In this document: positions 43,560-56,300 of the stretch, one piece after another
Layout of the letters: every line of letters starts with the position of its first letter
Numbering within the stretch: the stretch's first letter is position 1
From: Huntiella abstrusa
Taxonomy: Eukaryota > Ascomycota > Sordariomycetes > Microascales > Ceratocystidaceae
Assembly (NCBI GenBank): GCA_025685495.1
Contig: JAJNMT010000234.1
Location: 248,001 to 312,000, forward strand
Direction: 5' to 3'
Length of the DNA: 64,000 nucleotides
The notes under the pieces: model-generated
What the model was told of the DNA's origin: nothing
Seen by the model: only the letters and a program-made list of their open reading frames with translations
Database searches by the model: none
Translations under genes and position numbers: made by a program

Positions 43560-46500
43560 ATGACTGGCAGGTCGGTTAACTTGTTGGCCACGGGCCAAAC
43601 GCACAACAGCCATGGTCTGGCCCGACGAATGGCGCATGCCTATGTTAACTATGTCGACCGCTCTGTGCATAAACGAGCTACGGAAACCGATGGGAGCGCC
43701 TTGAGTGGAATTAGTTTAAACGCTTTTCTTACTGCCTTGGTAGTCTCGTTGGTGATTTTTGGCGTGCAAGTTTCCCTTTTTCTATTGTTGCGGAATCGCC
43801 TTGCTAGGATATTGTAAGTTATTTCTCTCTGCCTTCAAAGTTATCTCACTTAAGATCGACGCTAATGCTAGCTTGTTGTGTTATAGCAAACCAAAGACAT
43901 ATCTTGTCCCTGAACGTGAGCGCACAGAGGCCCCGCCACGGACACCATGGGGAATGATTATTCGTCTCATGTCCTTCAAGGACCGAGAAATCATCAACAA
44001 ATGTGGTCTTGATGCCTACTTTTTCTTGCGTTATCTCAAGACCTTGCTTGTCATTTTCATCCCAATTGCTTGCATTGTTATTCCAGTGCTTATTCCCCTC
44101 AACTATATCGACGGAAAGGGTCATGACATTAACCAAAGAACTTCTGATAATACTACCATCAACGGAACCGCGGTTACTGGCCTCGATACCTTGGCATGGG
44201 GAAACATCAAGCCTGAGAACTCGAACCGCTACGGCGTGCATCTGTTCTTGGCTATCGCTGTAGTTATTTGGGTTTGCACTGTGTTTTACTGCGAGATGCG
44301 TGTGTACATCAAGGTTCGTCAGGATTACCTGACGAGTGCTGAACACCGTCTGAGAGCTTCTGCCACTACTATTCTTGTCAACTCTATCCCCAAGAAGTGG
44401 CTCAGTGAAGATGCCCTTCGGGGTCTTTTCGACGTTTTCCCAGGTGGTATCCGGAACATCTGGTTGAACCGTGATCTCTCGGATCTTCTTGCCAAGGTTC
44501 ATGAACGTGACGCAGTGAATAAGCAACTGGAGGCCGCCGAAACCGAACTTATTCGCATGGCCAAGAGAAATCAACTTAAGGTCCAAGCAAAAGAAGACAA
44601 GAAGCTACGCCGCAAGCAGAAGCAGAAGGCCCCGACCAAGGAGGAACTTGCTGCCCAGAGAGCACAGGAAGACAACGAAGCCATGGCTCGTGCAGCCAAG
44701 ACTGATGGTGTTGAGACCCAAGCTAGTGCTGATAGTACTCAGGACGATGAAATCACAGAAGCTGTCAAGACTGCGCGTAAGAGATTGAGTCTTCAGCCTG
44801 GACAAATCCCAATGTCGCCTGGCAAGATCCTTGGTGGTCTGTCTAAGGTTGGCAAGGGTGTCGTTGGCGGCGTTGAGAAGGTTGGAAATGGAGTTGTTAC
44901 TGGTGTTGGCAAGGTCGGCGGCGGCGTCGGCAAAGCCGGTAGTGGATTGAAGCATGGTGTGGATAGTACTCTTGACAACACCAATGGCTTTATGGCCTTT
45001 GAAGACGCCCAGGGACCCCAGGAACGTACCCGCAGTCCGGACTATTACCCCGCTTACCACTCGCCTAGACCGTCAGCGGAATCAGCGGCGTATCAAGTCC
45101 GTAGCAACGACGATGACGCACCGCATGAGTATAAGAACACTGTGCGCCATGTGTCCAACATTGCAGAGATGTACAGCGATGAGAAGCCTAAGTTTTGGCA
45201 GTTTTGGAAGGCCCCCGAGGGGAGTTATTCTTCGCCTGTTCCGCAGACTTCAGATAACGACAAGGAGATCGAACCTAATGTTGCTGGCTGGAGAAGATTC
45301 TTGTGGCAGTTCCAACTGATAAGTATTCCGATTTCCGAAATTGAGTACCCCAACCCGATTAAGCAGGATATCACCAATACCGGACCTCCGGCAACTTCGA
45401 AGGGTGATGGCGGAGAAGGAGGCCCCGAGAACCGGCCTGAGTGGGAGAAGTACGTTAAGCGCAAACATCGCCCCACCCACCGGCTACCAATTTTCACTTG
45501 GACTCCAGGTTTCCTTCCCGGCTTGCCTTTTATCAACAAGAAGGTGGATACTATCGATTGGTGCCGTAGAGAACTTGCCAGACTCAATGTTGAGATTGAG
45601 GAGGACCAGAAGACTCCCGAACGGTACCCGTTGATGAACTCGGCTTTTATCCAGTTCAACCACCAGGTGGCTGCTCACATGGCTTGCCAGTCCGCGATCC
45701 ACCATATCCCCAAGCAGATGGCCCCGCGTATCAATGAGGTTTCACCGAGAGATGTCATTTGGGATAACATGGCTATTCCATGGTGGCAAGAATGGGCTCG
45801 GACTGCCTTGGTTACTGCCTTGGTCACTGCCATGATTATCTTCTGGACTATTCCCGTCGCTTTCACCGCTTCACTCGGCCAAATCGACTCGCTCGTTCAA
45901 CAGTTTGAGTGGCTTCATTTCCTGGTTGAGGACCCCACGATCCGCAAGATTTCCAAGTCAGTCGTTGGTGTCTTGCCCACTGTGCTGCTTGCTATTCTGC
46001 TGATTCTGGTGCCTATGATTCTCGAGATGCTTGCAACCATCAAGGGAGTCAAGACTGGCGCTCAACGTGCCGAGTTTGTTCAGCGGGCCTACTTTATCTT
46101 CCTGTTTTTCCAAGTCTTTTTGATTGTATCTATTGCATCTTTCTTTGCTGCTAGTGCGGACAAGATTCTGGAAAACTTACAGGAATTGAGCAAGAGCCCC
46201 GCTTCGATTCTGGATTTGCTGGCTGAAAATCTGCCCAAATCTGCAAACTACTTCTTCTCTTACATGATGCTGCAGTCTCTGTCTGTGTCTTCGGGTACTC
46301 TTCTACAAGTTGGTAGTTTGGTGGGGTGGTATGTCTTGGCTCGGATCTTTGACTCTACTGCCCGTGCCAAGTGGTCCCGCAACACCACTTTGTCCAACAT
46401 TAACTGGGGTTCTTTCTTCCCCGTTTACACCAACTTTGCCTGCATTGCACTTGTGTACGCTATTGTCGCTCCACTCATTTCCCTATTTGCTATTATCACA

Positions 46501-47451
46501 TTCGGATTGTTGTGGATCGCTCAGCGTTACTCTATGCTTTATGTCACGCGGTTTGGTGTTGACACTGGCGGTATCTTGTACCCCAATGCCATCAACCAGA
46601 CTTTTACTGGGTTGTACGTAATGGAGTTGTGTCTCACGGGTCTCTTTTTCATTGTTGTTGATGAGAACGGAGACTCTCCTTGCACTGAGCATGGCGTTGT
46701 GATGCTCGTTGTTCTCGCCTTGACTATTCTGTTCCAGGTTCTTATGAATCGTTCGTTTGGACCCCTTCTACGGTACCTGCCTATCACTTATGAAGATGAG
46801 GCAGTTATTCGTGACCAGGCTTTCCAGCGTGCCCAGAATGAACGTCTTGGTCTCCTTGACGATGACGCCAACGCCGCCGAGGCTTCCGCACCATCCCCTA
46901 CTGCGGGTGGGGGTGGTGACAATGGCGACGACCGTTACCCCATGCTCGGTACCAACACCATGCGCTCCGACTCCGACGAAGACATTGAATTGCAGCGCAT
47001 CAAGCGCACCGGGACCTTCAGTAATCCCGTCAAAATGATTGGCAACTGGGCCAACGACAGCCGTGCCGGCCGCGCCCTCACTCTCGGTAAGGTTCGAGAC
47101 AACGCCGCCGAGTATCGGAAGAAACAGAAGCACAAGGACATGGAAGCCCAAATGGCCATAGGAGAAGCCTTATTCATGGGCTACCATGACGAAATTGAGG
47201 ATTTGGCGCCCGACGAGCGTGATGTGCTTGTTCGGTATGCATTTTTGCATTATGCACTGCGTGCCAGACGACCAACGGTTTGGTTGCCTAGAGATGATAT
47301 TGGGGTTAGTGATGATGAGATCAAACAGATGCAGGAGTTGAGTGATTACATCCCGGCGAGTAACGCGGGAACGGCCTTGGATAGTAAGGTGCGGGTGGTC
47401 TATGGACGGAATCCACCGGATTTCTCCGAGGTGGAACTTATTAACCTGTAA
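43560..47451 (+). CDS. CSC1/RSN1-Phm7 family (TMEM63/OSCA-like) membrane protein
   Basis: Member of the OSCA/TMEM63/CSC1 family of osmosensitive, calcium-permeable channels; fungal relatives are Csc1, Rsn1 and Phm7. Exon 1 (43560-43813) encodes the first membrane segment; a 73-bp intron (GTAAGT...TTATAG) leads to exon 2 (43887-47451); the product is 1272 residues (yeast Phm7 is 991). The order is: N-terminal TM region (about 50-230, with KPKTYLVPERERTE and DAYFFLRYLKTLLV); a cytosolic domain (about 230-690) with a Lys/Glu-rich coiled coil and four 11-residue repeats (about 400-447); the seven-TM core (about 700-1030, with VGVLPTVLLAILLILVPMI and MMLQSLSVSSGTLLQ); and a C-terminal extension ending in the Phm7_ext-like region with RRPTVWLPRDDIGVSDDEI. 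The start is the first in-frame ATG after the long leader. It is likely at the plasma membrane. Confidence 0.9.
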
Positions 47452-47628
47452 GGGTATAACCGATGACTGGCATGGAAATATATATCTGCTGTTTGTATTT
47501 ATTGAATTCTTATGAGTATTTTTTTGAATCAATTAAGGGAAGAAGATTGTGACGTGAATGAGTGAGTAGATGTTGTACAATATAAGAACAAAAAGTGAAT
47601 AGCACCCAAAAAGAATGGCAAAAGGAAC

Positions 47629-47711
47629 TGCGTAATCTGGGAATCGAACCCAGGGCTAATCGAATCATTACCGGATGGCAACGATTAATGTTACCACTAC
47701 ACCAATTACGC
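47629..47711 (-). tRNA. tRNA-Gly (GCC) with 12-nt intron
   Basis: The acceptor GCGTAAT pairs with ATTACGC and the discriminator is A (complement of 47629). The anticodon stem AATCG/CGATT encloses TTGCCA-T with anticodon GCC at 47677-47679. A 12-nt intron occupies 47664-47675 after position 37. The T-arm is CTGGG TTCGATT CCCAG. T-runs follow on the minus strand (47620-47623 and 47608-47612). Confidence 0.92.
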
Positions 47712-48247
47712 TGTTGATGGGAGAGTAGCCGGTATCACGGGATATGAAGAGTCGGCCGGAGCGATAGAGCGGCGACGGAGATTCAGTGCCGGGGACGGGG
47801 CCGGGGCCGTGGGCGGTTTGAAATGGACTGTCGACTGTCGAGTGATGAAGTTGGAATGTCGAGATGGTATGTGATTGGGGATACGTGCGTAAGGGCTTCG
47901 AAAGGAAAACTACGTGCGTAGGCGTTGGAGATGGAGTTTACTCGGACATATACATGTGACGTATTCGAAGTTTATGTGTAGTACTTGGGACCTACCCAGA
48001 CCTTTATAGATGACATCATGTGGCTATTCACCTGGTTAGATTACCATGTCGTCGATTTAGAAGTAGCAGGTGGATAGTAGCATGTAGCCACATGGCTCGG
48101 AATGTATTGGCGGTCATAAAACAGTCACAGTCACAGAGACAGAAACAACGTAGACGGACAAAAGTCGTAGTGAATTGATAGTACAAGTAACAAACAAGGT
48201 GTTATACACGGCCGCCACCGCAGCCCCCCATCACTCCCCTCTCACTC
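47712..48247. other. Intergenic: tRNA-Gly upstream region and HSP10 3' flank
   Basis: No gene is supported. Confidence 0.6.
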
Positions 48248-48712
48248 TTACTCATTAAGCTTCGCCAGGATCCTAAACAAAACACACGTTAGTACCAAAT
48301 CACATCTCCCTTCATCCCCTCAAAACTTACTCCGAGTCCCTAAAAAGCTGAAACTCCTCCTCGCCCACCTTAACCGGGCTCCCCCCAAACTGCGGAATCA
48401 GCACACGATCGCCCACCGCCACACCCATCGGCATGCGCTTTCCATCCTTATCCCACGCACCGGGGCCCACAGCGAGCACCTTGGCCTCGTTGAGTTTCTC
48501 CACGCTGGATTCCGGGAGGAAGATTCCCGAGGCGGTCTTGGCTTCGGCCTTGACGCGCTGGACGAGGACGCGGTCGAGGAGGGGCGCGAGGGCGCGGATT
48601 GAGCGGAGGGAGGTGGCCTTTTTGTTTGGTTCGGTTAGTTAAGTCTTTCGCTGGGCGGGGTGTCGGGGGGCCGGGGGTCGTGGATTACGGCTTGAGGAAA
48701 GGGACTTACCAT
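48248..48712 (-). CDS. HSP10: Mitochondrial co-chaperonin Hsp10
   Basis: GroES-type co-chaperonin that caps Hsp60 in the mitochondrial matrix. There are three exons: 48710-48712 (only the ATG), 48331-48617 and 48248-48272. The introns are 92 bp (GTAAGT right after the ATG, ending AAAAAG) and 58 bp (GTAAGT, TACTAAC, GTTTAG). The product is 104 residues (yeast Hsp10 is 106). It reads ALAPLLDRVLVQRVKAEAKT, then GIFLPES with the mobile loop, then NEAKVLAVGPGAW, VGDRVLIPQFGG and the terminal ILAKLNE, which exon 3 supplies. The second exon alone lacks a start codon, which makes the 3-nt first exon necessary. Silent sites go from C-rich at the 5' end to G/T-rich at the 3' end. Confidence 0.92.
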
Positions 48713-49226
48713 TTTGTATAGTTTATCAAATAGAAACTTAGATACTGAAGAACGAAGAAAAAAAAGAACAAGTTCACGAGGTCAACTCCGTCATTAAAAA
48801 AGCCTCTTGCCAACCAGCCAGCCAGATGCGCAAAAAAAGCGGGCTCTGTACAACCCCAAGCCTTGTGCCTCCCGAACATTCCAACAAATTCTGGAATCAA
48901 AGCTAGGGTTATTGGCTGCAAGCCAAGGTGGGTCAACGTCCTGCGGAAAGGTGGAGGCGGGGTGCCGCTCATCCGTAGAATAGGATAGAATCACGAGTCA
49001 TGTAGAACACCAATACGGATATAAGAATATATTTAATCAATTGCAATGTCAGGGACAATTTATGTCAGGAAAATGAACCCTCCCGTTGAGACATCCAGTT
49101 GCCGCAAAAGGCAAAAGGGGATCCCAAAATCAACATGTAATACAGACACAAAAAAACAAGCCCAAACTCCATTTCCGAACGGAACCAAAAATAACTAAAT
49201 CAAATGCTCGTTCGCCTGCCTAAGCA
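48713..49226. other. Intergenic: HSP10 promoter and kinase 3' flank
   Basis: No gene is supported. Confidence 0.6.
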
Positions 49227-52200
49227 CTACTTTGGGGCTGGTGGCTTCGCTGGCGCCTGTGAAGCCGACATTGGGGGTTCCAAAGTATGCTTGTGATCCG
49301 TCGCTGCGCTAACCTCACCTCCATCCAGCTGCTGGCAAATCACAGTATTGCTCACCCACTCGTCTTGAATAATATCGTCCATTGTCATGCGCTTGGCCGG
49401 ATCAATGGTCAACATGCCGTAAATAACCTTTCTGCTTTCTTTGGGCAAAAGGCGAAGAATACGCCACGGACCTTTGATGTGCTCCTTCTTTTCATGGTGT
49501 TGTCCATTAGAAGTGGAATTTGAAGTAGCACCCGGTGTGCCTGGGTTACCGTGCGGACTAAGCGGGTCCAAAGCAGCCCGATGTCTTGGTGGCGCCGGGG
49601 ATGTGGGCCGAGAACTTGGTGTACTCCGACCGCTACGTCTGGCATTAGGCGATGCAGGACCTCTAGATCCACCCGGCGATGTTGGGCCACGACGTCCATT
49701 AGGCGTCGAAGGTGCCGGTGTGCCGGGCCCTGGAACCGTTGCCGGACCGAAATGGTGAGCATGCTTGGGGACACTCGACGACCCGTGGTTTGAAGAAAAG
49801 TAATCCCCGTCCTCACCAGTCGCCGAGGGTGATGTAACCTCGCTTTGTTTAACTGGGAACATCAGCCGGGCGGGATCATGACCAGGGGAAGGTTCCGAAG
49901 CGAATAGCTTGTACGAGTTATCAGTCGTACGCGGTACCTTCCACGGGAATCTGCGAAGAGTCATGCAGCAGTAGATGATACCTAATGACCAGATATCGAC
50001 ACCTCTGGGATCGTAGAGTGTCTTCTCCTCATAGACCTCAGGTGCGAGGTAAGGATCTGACCCAACGATACCTGTAGCTTAATGTTAGTACATCCATCAT
50101 GAGTAGCATAATTCTATCACCTCAACTTACCCTTGGCCTTGATGATTCCATCCTCAAACGGATAACGGAATACATGGGCACTTCCGAAATCAATAATTTT
50201 CATGATGCCGTTAGCACTGACCACCACGTTGTCCAACTTTAAATCACGATGCGCCAATCCCATGCTGTGCAGATACGTCACACCGTTTAGAATCTGCAAG
50301 AATGCACAAGAAACCTCAGCTCTAGACATGCGTCCTGTCATCACAATAGCAAAGAGATCAAATGGCGCATACTCCATCACGACAAACCACCGACCCCTCT
50401 CTTGAAGAATATCAAGCGTTTCAATCACATTGCCGTGGTGCAATGTAGATCCTATACAGAATTCGCCAGTCAACTTCTTGGCGTAATCCTTCTCAGTTTC
50501 GTGCGCGTGCCGGGCCCGGAACTCCTTGACCGCAAAGACAGTGTTATCGTCACTGCGCTTCATAACGCGGACCGACCCACCAGCACCGGAACCCAAAACC
50601 TTTCCGAATTTACCGTACTTGGTAGTGAGCCCGTGGTCTTCGCCAAACGGAAGTGAGTGACCCGACTTGATTGGCGTCCCCTTGCTCTTTCCACCCGGTG
50701 ACTTGTCGCCCTTATGTCCATGATGACTCTTCTTGAAGAACCGTTTTAGATCAACCATCGAACTCTTGCTTGTGGCATGCGAGTCCGTGTGCCCGAAGCT
50801 ATGGTCATCCCGGTGCCGCTTGTCTGGTGACAGTAAACTAACTGAAGACGATGACGGTGACGAATGCTTCTTTTTGCCGCGGGTAAAGTGGAATCTCGGC
50901 TCAATTTGCTTGGGATGTGGCTGCGCAGCTTGTGGCGCACGTCTGCTGGCGGCGTATGGGTTAGATGAATCTCCAGCAGGCGTGAATGGTCGACTGTAGT
51001 ATGAGCCAGCTCTGGAAGGACTGCTTTCTCTAGAATTGGGTGTTGAGCCACTAGGGCCAAGTGAGAACATGCCGCGACGGTGGTTGTTCTGCCTTGAGTG
51101 ATCGCTGGCAGTTTGTGGGCGTGGACACAAATGCTCTGCCGCGATCTTGGAGCTGCGCTCATTAGAGGTTGATGGCTGCGGGGTAATGACGCTTTCGCCA
51201 TGGCCGTTGACATGGTGTTTCGTAGGGGAGCGAGCATTTGATTCGATGTCAGTTCCAGACGGTGTAAGCGGAGGCGAATTGATAGAAACCATGCTGGCAC
51301 TGTGAGAGGGACCATGAGAGTCGACAGGACGTTGTCTGGGTGAACCAAGAGGGAGATACTCATGTGATGGCATCTACACAAGAATGAGTTAGTCTTCAAG
51401 TCTTCAACAAGGGTGGAAATAAGGCTTTTAATAACGCCCGAAAAAAGGCAAAAAAAATACGCCCAGGAAACGTCACAATGTGCAGCACACATATAATCTC
51501 ACTCTGGGAATAATCACCCTGGAGTGTCAGTGACCACTTGGACCTGTTGCTAAGTCTGGTTTGTGACACCATGTGATGAGGCAAGAGGGCTGCTTAGTCT
51601 CAACGACTGGTAATCTCATACTTGATACGTGAACACCTTGGTAGCCACACCTTAGACCCGACTCAACAAACGTAGCCAAACTTTTTGTAACCAGCTCGAC
51701 CAACTTTGTGCGCCGTACACGGCCCGCTGTCGGAACGGAAGACCACATGATTACATCTGCGATAGCGCAATCATGTACAAGTCGCAGATAAAGTCGACAT
51801 GCAATGCTCGCTGATGTCTGCAGCTTTCCGTTTGCAGTAATATCACAGTAGATACGTCTACCCACACAGTGATTTGCCTCTTGCCAACTACCTGCAGATA
51901 ACACCGTAGGTGGGCAACACCCGCAGCCAAGCCCGTGCATGTCGATTCCTCCCTGTCACAGGATCCGGTTCCGAAGAGCTCATCTCCGGCCCGAACAACC
52001 GACTTGCGCGTCCTTTTATCGGCATGTTACGTGGTGTGGGGTTGCGGCTCTTTGCCAGGATCGACGTCCGCCAAGCCAGTGGAGCCTTGCAGCTGCAATA
52101 CAACAGTGTGTGATCAACTCTACTGGCAAGGTGACGTTGGCAGAATATGAGGACCAAATGGGAAGATATATCTAGACACCAAATACACCCAGCGCACTCG

Positions 52201-52974
52201 CGCTTCCCCGACAACATAGGTGGCGGATAGATTGCCGACAAGTGTATACGAGCCAAAGGGGTCTGTTTTATCTGCACATGTCGTGTCCGCGGGGCTGCAT
52301 CTGCGACTGTCCAACAGTGGAGAAGCCGCTTTCGTCATGTGTCCAACACTAGCAGCGTAACACTAAACAATGGAAAATGAAAAAGGTTCAGTACTTACTC
52401 TAGATGGTGGGAGAGATGCAATAGGCTCAAAAGCAATGCGATTCTTGCTCTTCATAGTAGCCTCCTTGAGTTGCTGCGAAAGCTCAGCAATATCTTGGTC
52501 CGACACTTGATTGGCATTTGGCTGTGAAGTCGGAGCGGCTATAGTAGAGCTCGTAACGTTGTCTGCAGTTGCAGAAGCGGGTGGCGGCGGCGTAATAGTC
52601 GCAAGAAAGCCACCAGCTGGTGAATCAGCTGCACTTGATTCTTCGCCGGATGGGATGGGTGCGGGCGGAATTATTTCTGTAGGCGACGCAAAATGCACTG
52701 TGGGCACTTCGGCCGTAGAGCGCTCCGGTATGGACACTTGCATGGCAGGTGAGGGTGATGCGGCCGTATTTTGTTGAGCGGTTGACCGAAGATTAGTGGA
52801 ATTTGACGCTTCAATAATTTCGTCTTCTGCGAGAACCCGAGGAATGCCGTTGTTAGTTACAGTCACAAAGCTAAGGCCCAAAATGGCAGCAATAAGCTGA
52901 CGCTCTATATTAGCCGGATTTGGCTGCTTTTGTGCTCTTGTTGGAGTACCAAAATCACAGCGCACCGAGGTCAT
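49227..52974 (-). CDS. SAT4: Ser/Thr protein kinase of the SAT4/HAL4 (NPR/HAL) family
   Basis: Fungal-specific kinase; yeast Sat4/Hal4 and Hal5 stabilise K+ transporters and nutrient permeases at the plasma membrane. Secure exons are 50131-51373 and 49227-50071 (59-bp intron: GTAAGT, TACTAAC, CTACAG), giving 695 residues if translation starts at 51373. That ATG directly follows a TGTAG acceptor with CTAAC upstream, and a GTAAGT donor at 52398 ends an in-phase open frame; so an extra exon (52399-52974) probably precedes it through a 1025-bp intron, giving about 887 residues. A further tiny exon at 53311-53353 is possible. Kinase motifs: GSGAGGSV loop, VFAVKEF lysine, HRDLKLDN catalytic loop, DFGSAHV and LAPEV. 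A Pro/Ser/Gly-rich insert of about 130 residues interrupts the C-lobe. The upstream exons are the uncertain part. Confidence 0.8.
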
Positions 52975-53353
52975 TGAGTCCCCATGACTACATGATAACC
53001 CGATTTGGACAACCAAAGGACCCCTCAAAATTGCGGACGCAATGCTCGAATAATGCAAACCGGACAGCCTTCCGATGTACCCCGCGGCGATTCAAGACAT
53101 TAAACAACCAAATCGCCGGTGAATTGCGGTTGCCAACCGACCGGGATGCGACGTCAAAGATCAAGAACAAAGAGCATCTTTTTTTTTCCGACCGAAAGCG
53201 CAAAAAGATGTGCGCGGAATGCATTCAAATAACATGCGTCGGTCGGTATTGGGACCTCGGCAGCCAGTTTTTGGAATCTGCATGAAAATGCGGGTATATG
53301 GATATCTTACCTGTGCGATTATTAGATATTTCTGCAGACGGCATCGTTGACAT

Positions 53354-56300
53354 TGTGAGAAATGGAAAAAAAGTAGCGAGACGAGGTAAAAGAGGAGGTT
53401 GTTGTAATTATAGCTGTATGGATTTCGACAAAAGGTCTAGATTCTCTAGAAGCCAGACTAGGCCGTGTGAGTAGTGGCGACAACAGAAACCAAGTATAGC
53501 TGGGCGCTATAATGGGTTAACTTTTCGGTATGTATGTGGTGCTGACGTAGAGCTATCTATAGCTTTCTATAGCTGTGGAAGTCGGGAGGCTCGGCGGGCG
53601 GGGCGGTTGAGATGGCAAGCCACAACCGGGGCTGATGGGGCAGTTGTCCGTTTTAGGTGGCGGAATGGAAGGCCAATACTCAGGAAGGGCCCTTTTTTTT
53701 GCTCTATCGACTGCAACGTTGGCGATGAACTTCTGTGCGGCAGATGTGCGGGAAGATGGGGCGCACAGGATGGATTGCGACTAGTAATTGAGTGTGTCGG
53801 TACGACGGCGGGCAGTGTAATAGCCGGTTTTGGTGGCAGCTTGCTGGTCGAGGATAGCGTAATGCGGTGGGAGGTTCAAGACAACGAGTGTTCTTGTATG
53901 CAGACGAACAGACAAGTCAAAGACAGAGAAACAAAATGCAAAGACGGAATGAAGAAATGAGAAAGACTCGAGCTTTTAGGTAGGGATTGTTGTTCAATGC
54001 GGCGAGTGGCAGGTTGTTGAGGTTCTAGGTTGTCGCCTAGATTGTCGCCAAGAATAGCTTGCTCGGCTGGGGGATGTAGAAACCACAGAAGAAAAAGAAA
54101 AGCTAGGTTTCTTATCAAAACAAAAGCGCCGCAGCGGTTCTATTAGTACCGAGCAGGGTCGCAGATGCTCTGGAATGACGCACTTTTCGCTATCTCTGGC
54201 GGATGTATGCAGATCGCCAAAGGGATAGGGCAGCTTATATCTTGGAATTGAACAAAAAGATATATCAGACGCTTGATGTTCTTTTTTCTTCGTCGGATTG
54301 CGGGATGGCGGCAAACAGCGAAACGCCAAGGTGGGCTTCTTTTCTCTTTATTCTCTTGATTTTGCGGGTGGCGAGCACTCCAGGGTCACTTTTGGGTCGT
54401 CGCAAAGCGAGCCGAACGGAGAGACCGGACTGGACGGTTGCTGTAGGTTTTAGTGGCGGAACTATGGCGAGTGTGGGAGGGCGACAATGAACTGTCTCCT
54501 GTCATGTAAGCCGATATTCAATGATATCCGACGACGCTTGTGTAAGGATACTAGAGGTAAGACGGCATGTAAAGTGAGGGCCTTAAACCAGCGGAGTTTG
54601 CTGTTCCTTGCCGTGTTTGCCGGAGCTGATGGTTCAGAGCAAGACAAGGCTTTATATGCATAGACGATATCCCAGCTGTTTGAGGATGACAACAAATTGA
54701 ACCAGGCAAACCCGACTTGTTTTTAATAACCAAGTAAAGGCAAAAACAGAGATCGAATAAACGAGTGTTCGGTTGAACGTCTGTTTGACCTTTGTCTGTG
54801 GCTGAAGTTCTATCACTGTGCCCCGGTTCTAGCATGCGAACAGTGCCAAGCTTGACAGGCCAGGGCAAGATTCCCTCAGCTTTAGGGACCGCAAAAATGC
54901 GAACAAGAGGAGAGGAGGGCCGAATAGTTAACAATGATACAACAGTGAGGGGCTCGAAGAAAGGAGATCGGATCGCTTGGCAAGAGAATTGTTGGTTATA
55001 ATGGAGAGAAGAGAAGAAACAGCGGAGCGAGTTTTACGGATTCACAACTAAGGTACGGCGTGGGATACTACCATTTTGACATCTCATCTGGGAAAGAACA
55101 TGCAGAATAGACAATGCAAACGAACAAGGAGAAGCTACGGCCCGACCAGGGCAAGTGCGTACGCCGCACATGGGATCACGGGTCGACAATTTCTTTTTTC
55201 TTTCTTTTTTTTTTCTCTACATCCGCTGGGAATAAGCCGAATATGTACATTCATGTGTGTATGTACAGTTGTCCAAGGGGCCCTGCTAGCCACTCTGAAA
55301 AGACCACCCACGACAGTGCAAAGAAGAGAAAAAAAGAGTCCGTGACCGCTGGAAATAATATGCAAGTCAGAAAAAGCCAACAAACGATGAAGTGAGGCCA
55401 GACGTGATGGCTATTTCCGCGTTGTCTGCGTTTCTGTGGCTGGTCAGTCTTGTATATTTGGCAGCAACCATCGTGACAGACTTGGTTATGGTGAGCTTGG
55501 CCTGGACCGTGGGAGCCACATTCTTACCATGATGAAATCCAATAGCGGGGTTTAACTTGTCATGGCCTGAACAAAGACAGATATAAAAGCTACTTAAAAG
55601 TGGAGTAACCAACCAGCTCATGCGAATACTTAATCCGGAAACCCGAAAGCGGGGCACGAAACGGTGTTGCCTGCGGCTGATGAGAAGGAAGCTGTCTACT
55701 ACTATTGGCAACTCTATTCGACAGACGAGCACAAACATGTCGGCATGGATTGCGAGATTCTGTGCGCCATAACTGAGAAGTGCGGAAGTCTTTCGGGTAT
55801 CGTGTGTTTAGGTTTACTGATCATGTGAATAGTTGTTGTCGGTTGATCGATGATCGGGGATTAATCAACCGGTTATATCTCGATTCTGACATGTTCTGAC
55901 AAAATACGGTCATGGCATGGTACATAGAAAGACATGAGTTTGTAGTTTTAGTTCGACTTGAACATGCGGTCGGTAGATTCATGCATCTATCTTCTGTAAG
56001 CAGATTTTGTCAGACAAACGGTCCAATCAAGCCAACCAGATATCTCATATTCTGCTCACTGATTAGATGGCTTTGACTTTTACATTTTGTACTATCAAGG
56101 TGGCATCAGAATCCGCCATGCTTCAATTCATGCAGCTTAGGACAGGGCATTAAGTCCCACATAACCCACGGTATATCCGCTACGTCCCCCGTCTATATCT
56201 GGTCCGTTACGTCCGGATTAACAGCCGCATCTCTCCCTGAGTCGCACCACTACTCCCCTTGCATCGTAAAACTAATATATGTACATACCTATGTACATAT

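Noticed and set aside
51888..52277. Open frame inside the kinase intron
   Set aside because: No domain or bias; both intron boundaries match the consensus, and reading across gives an in-phase protein.
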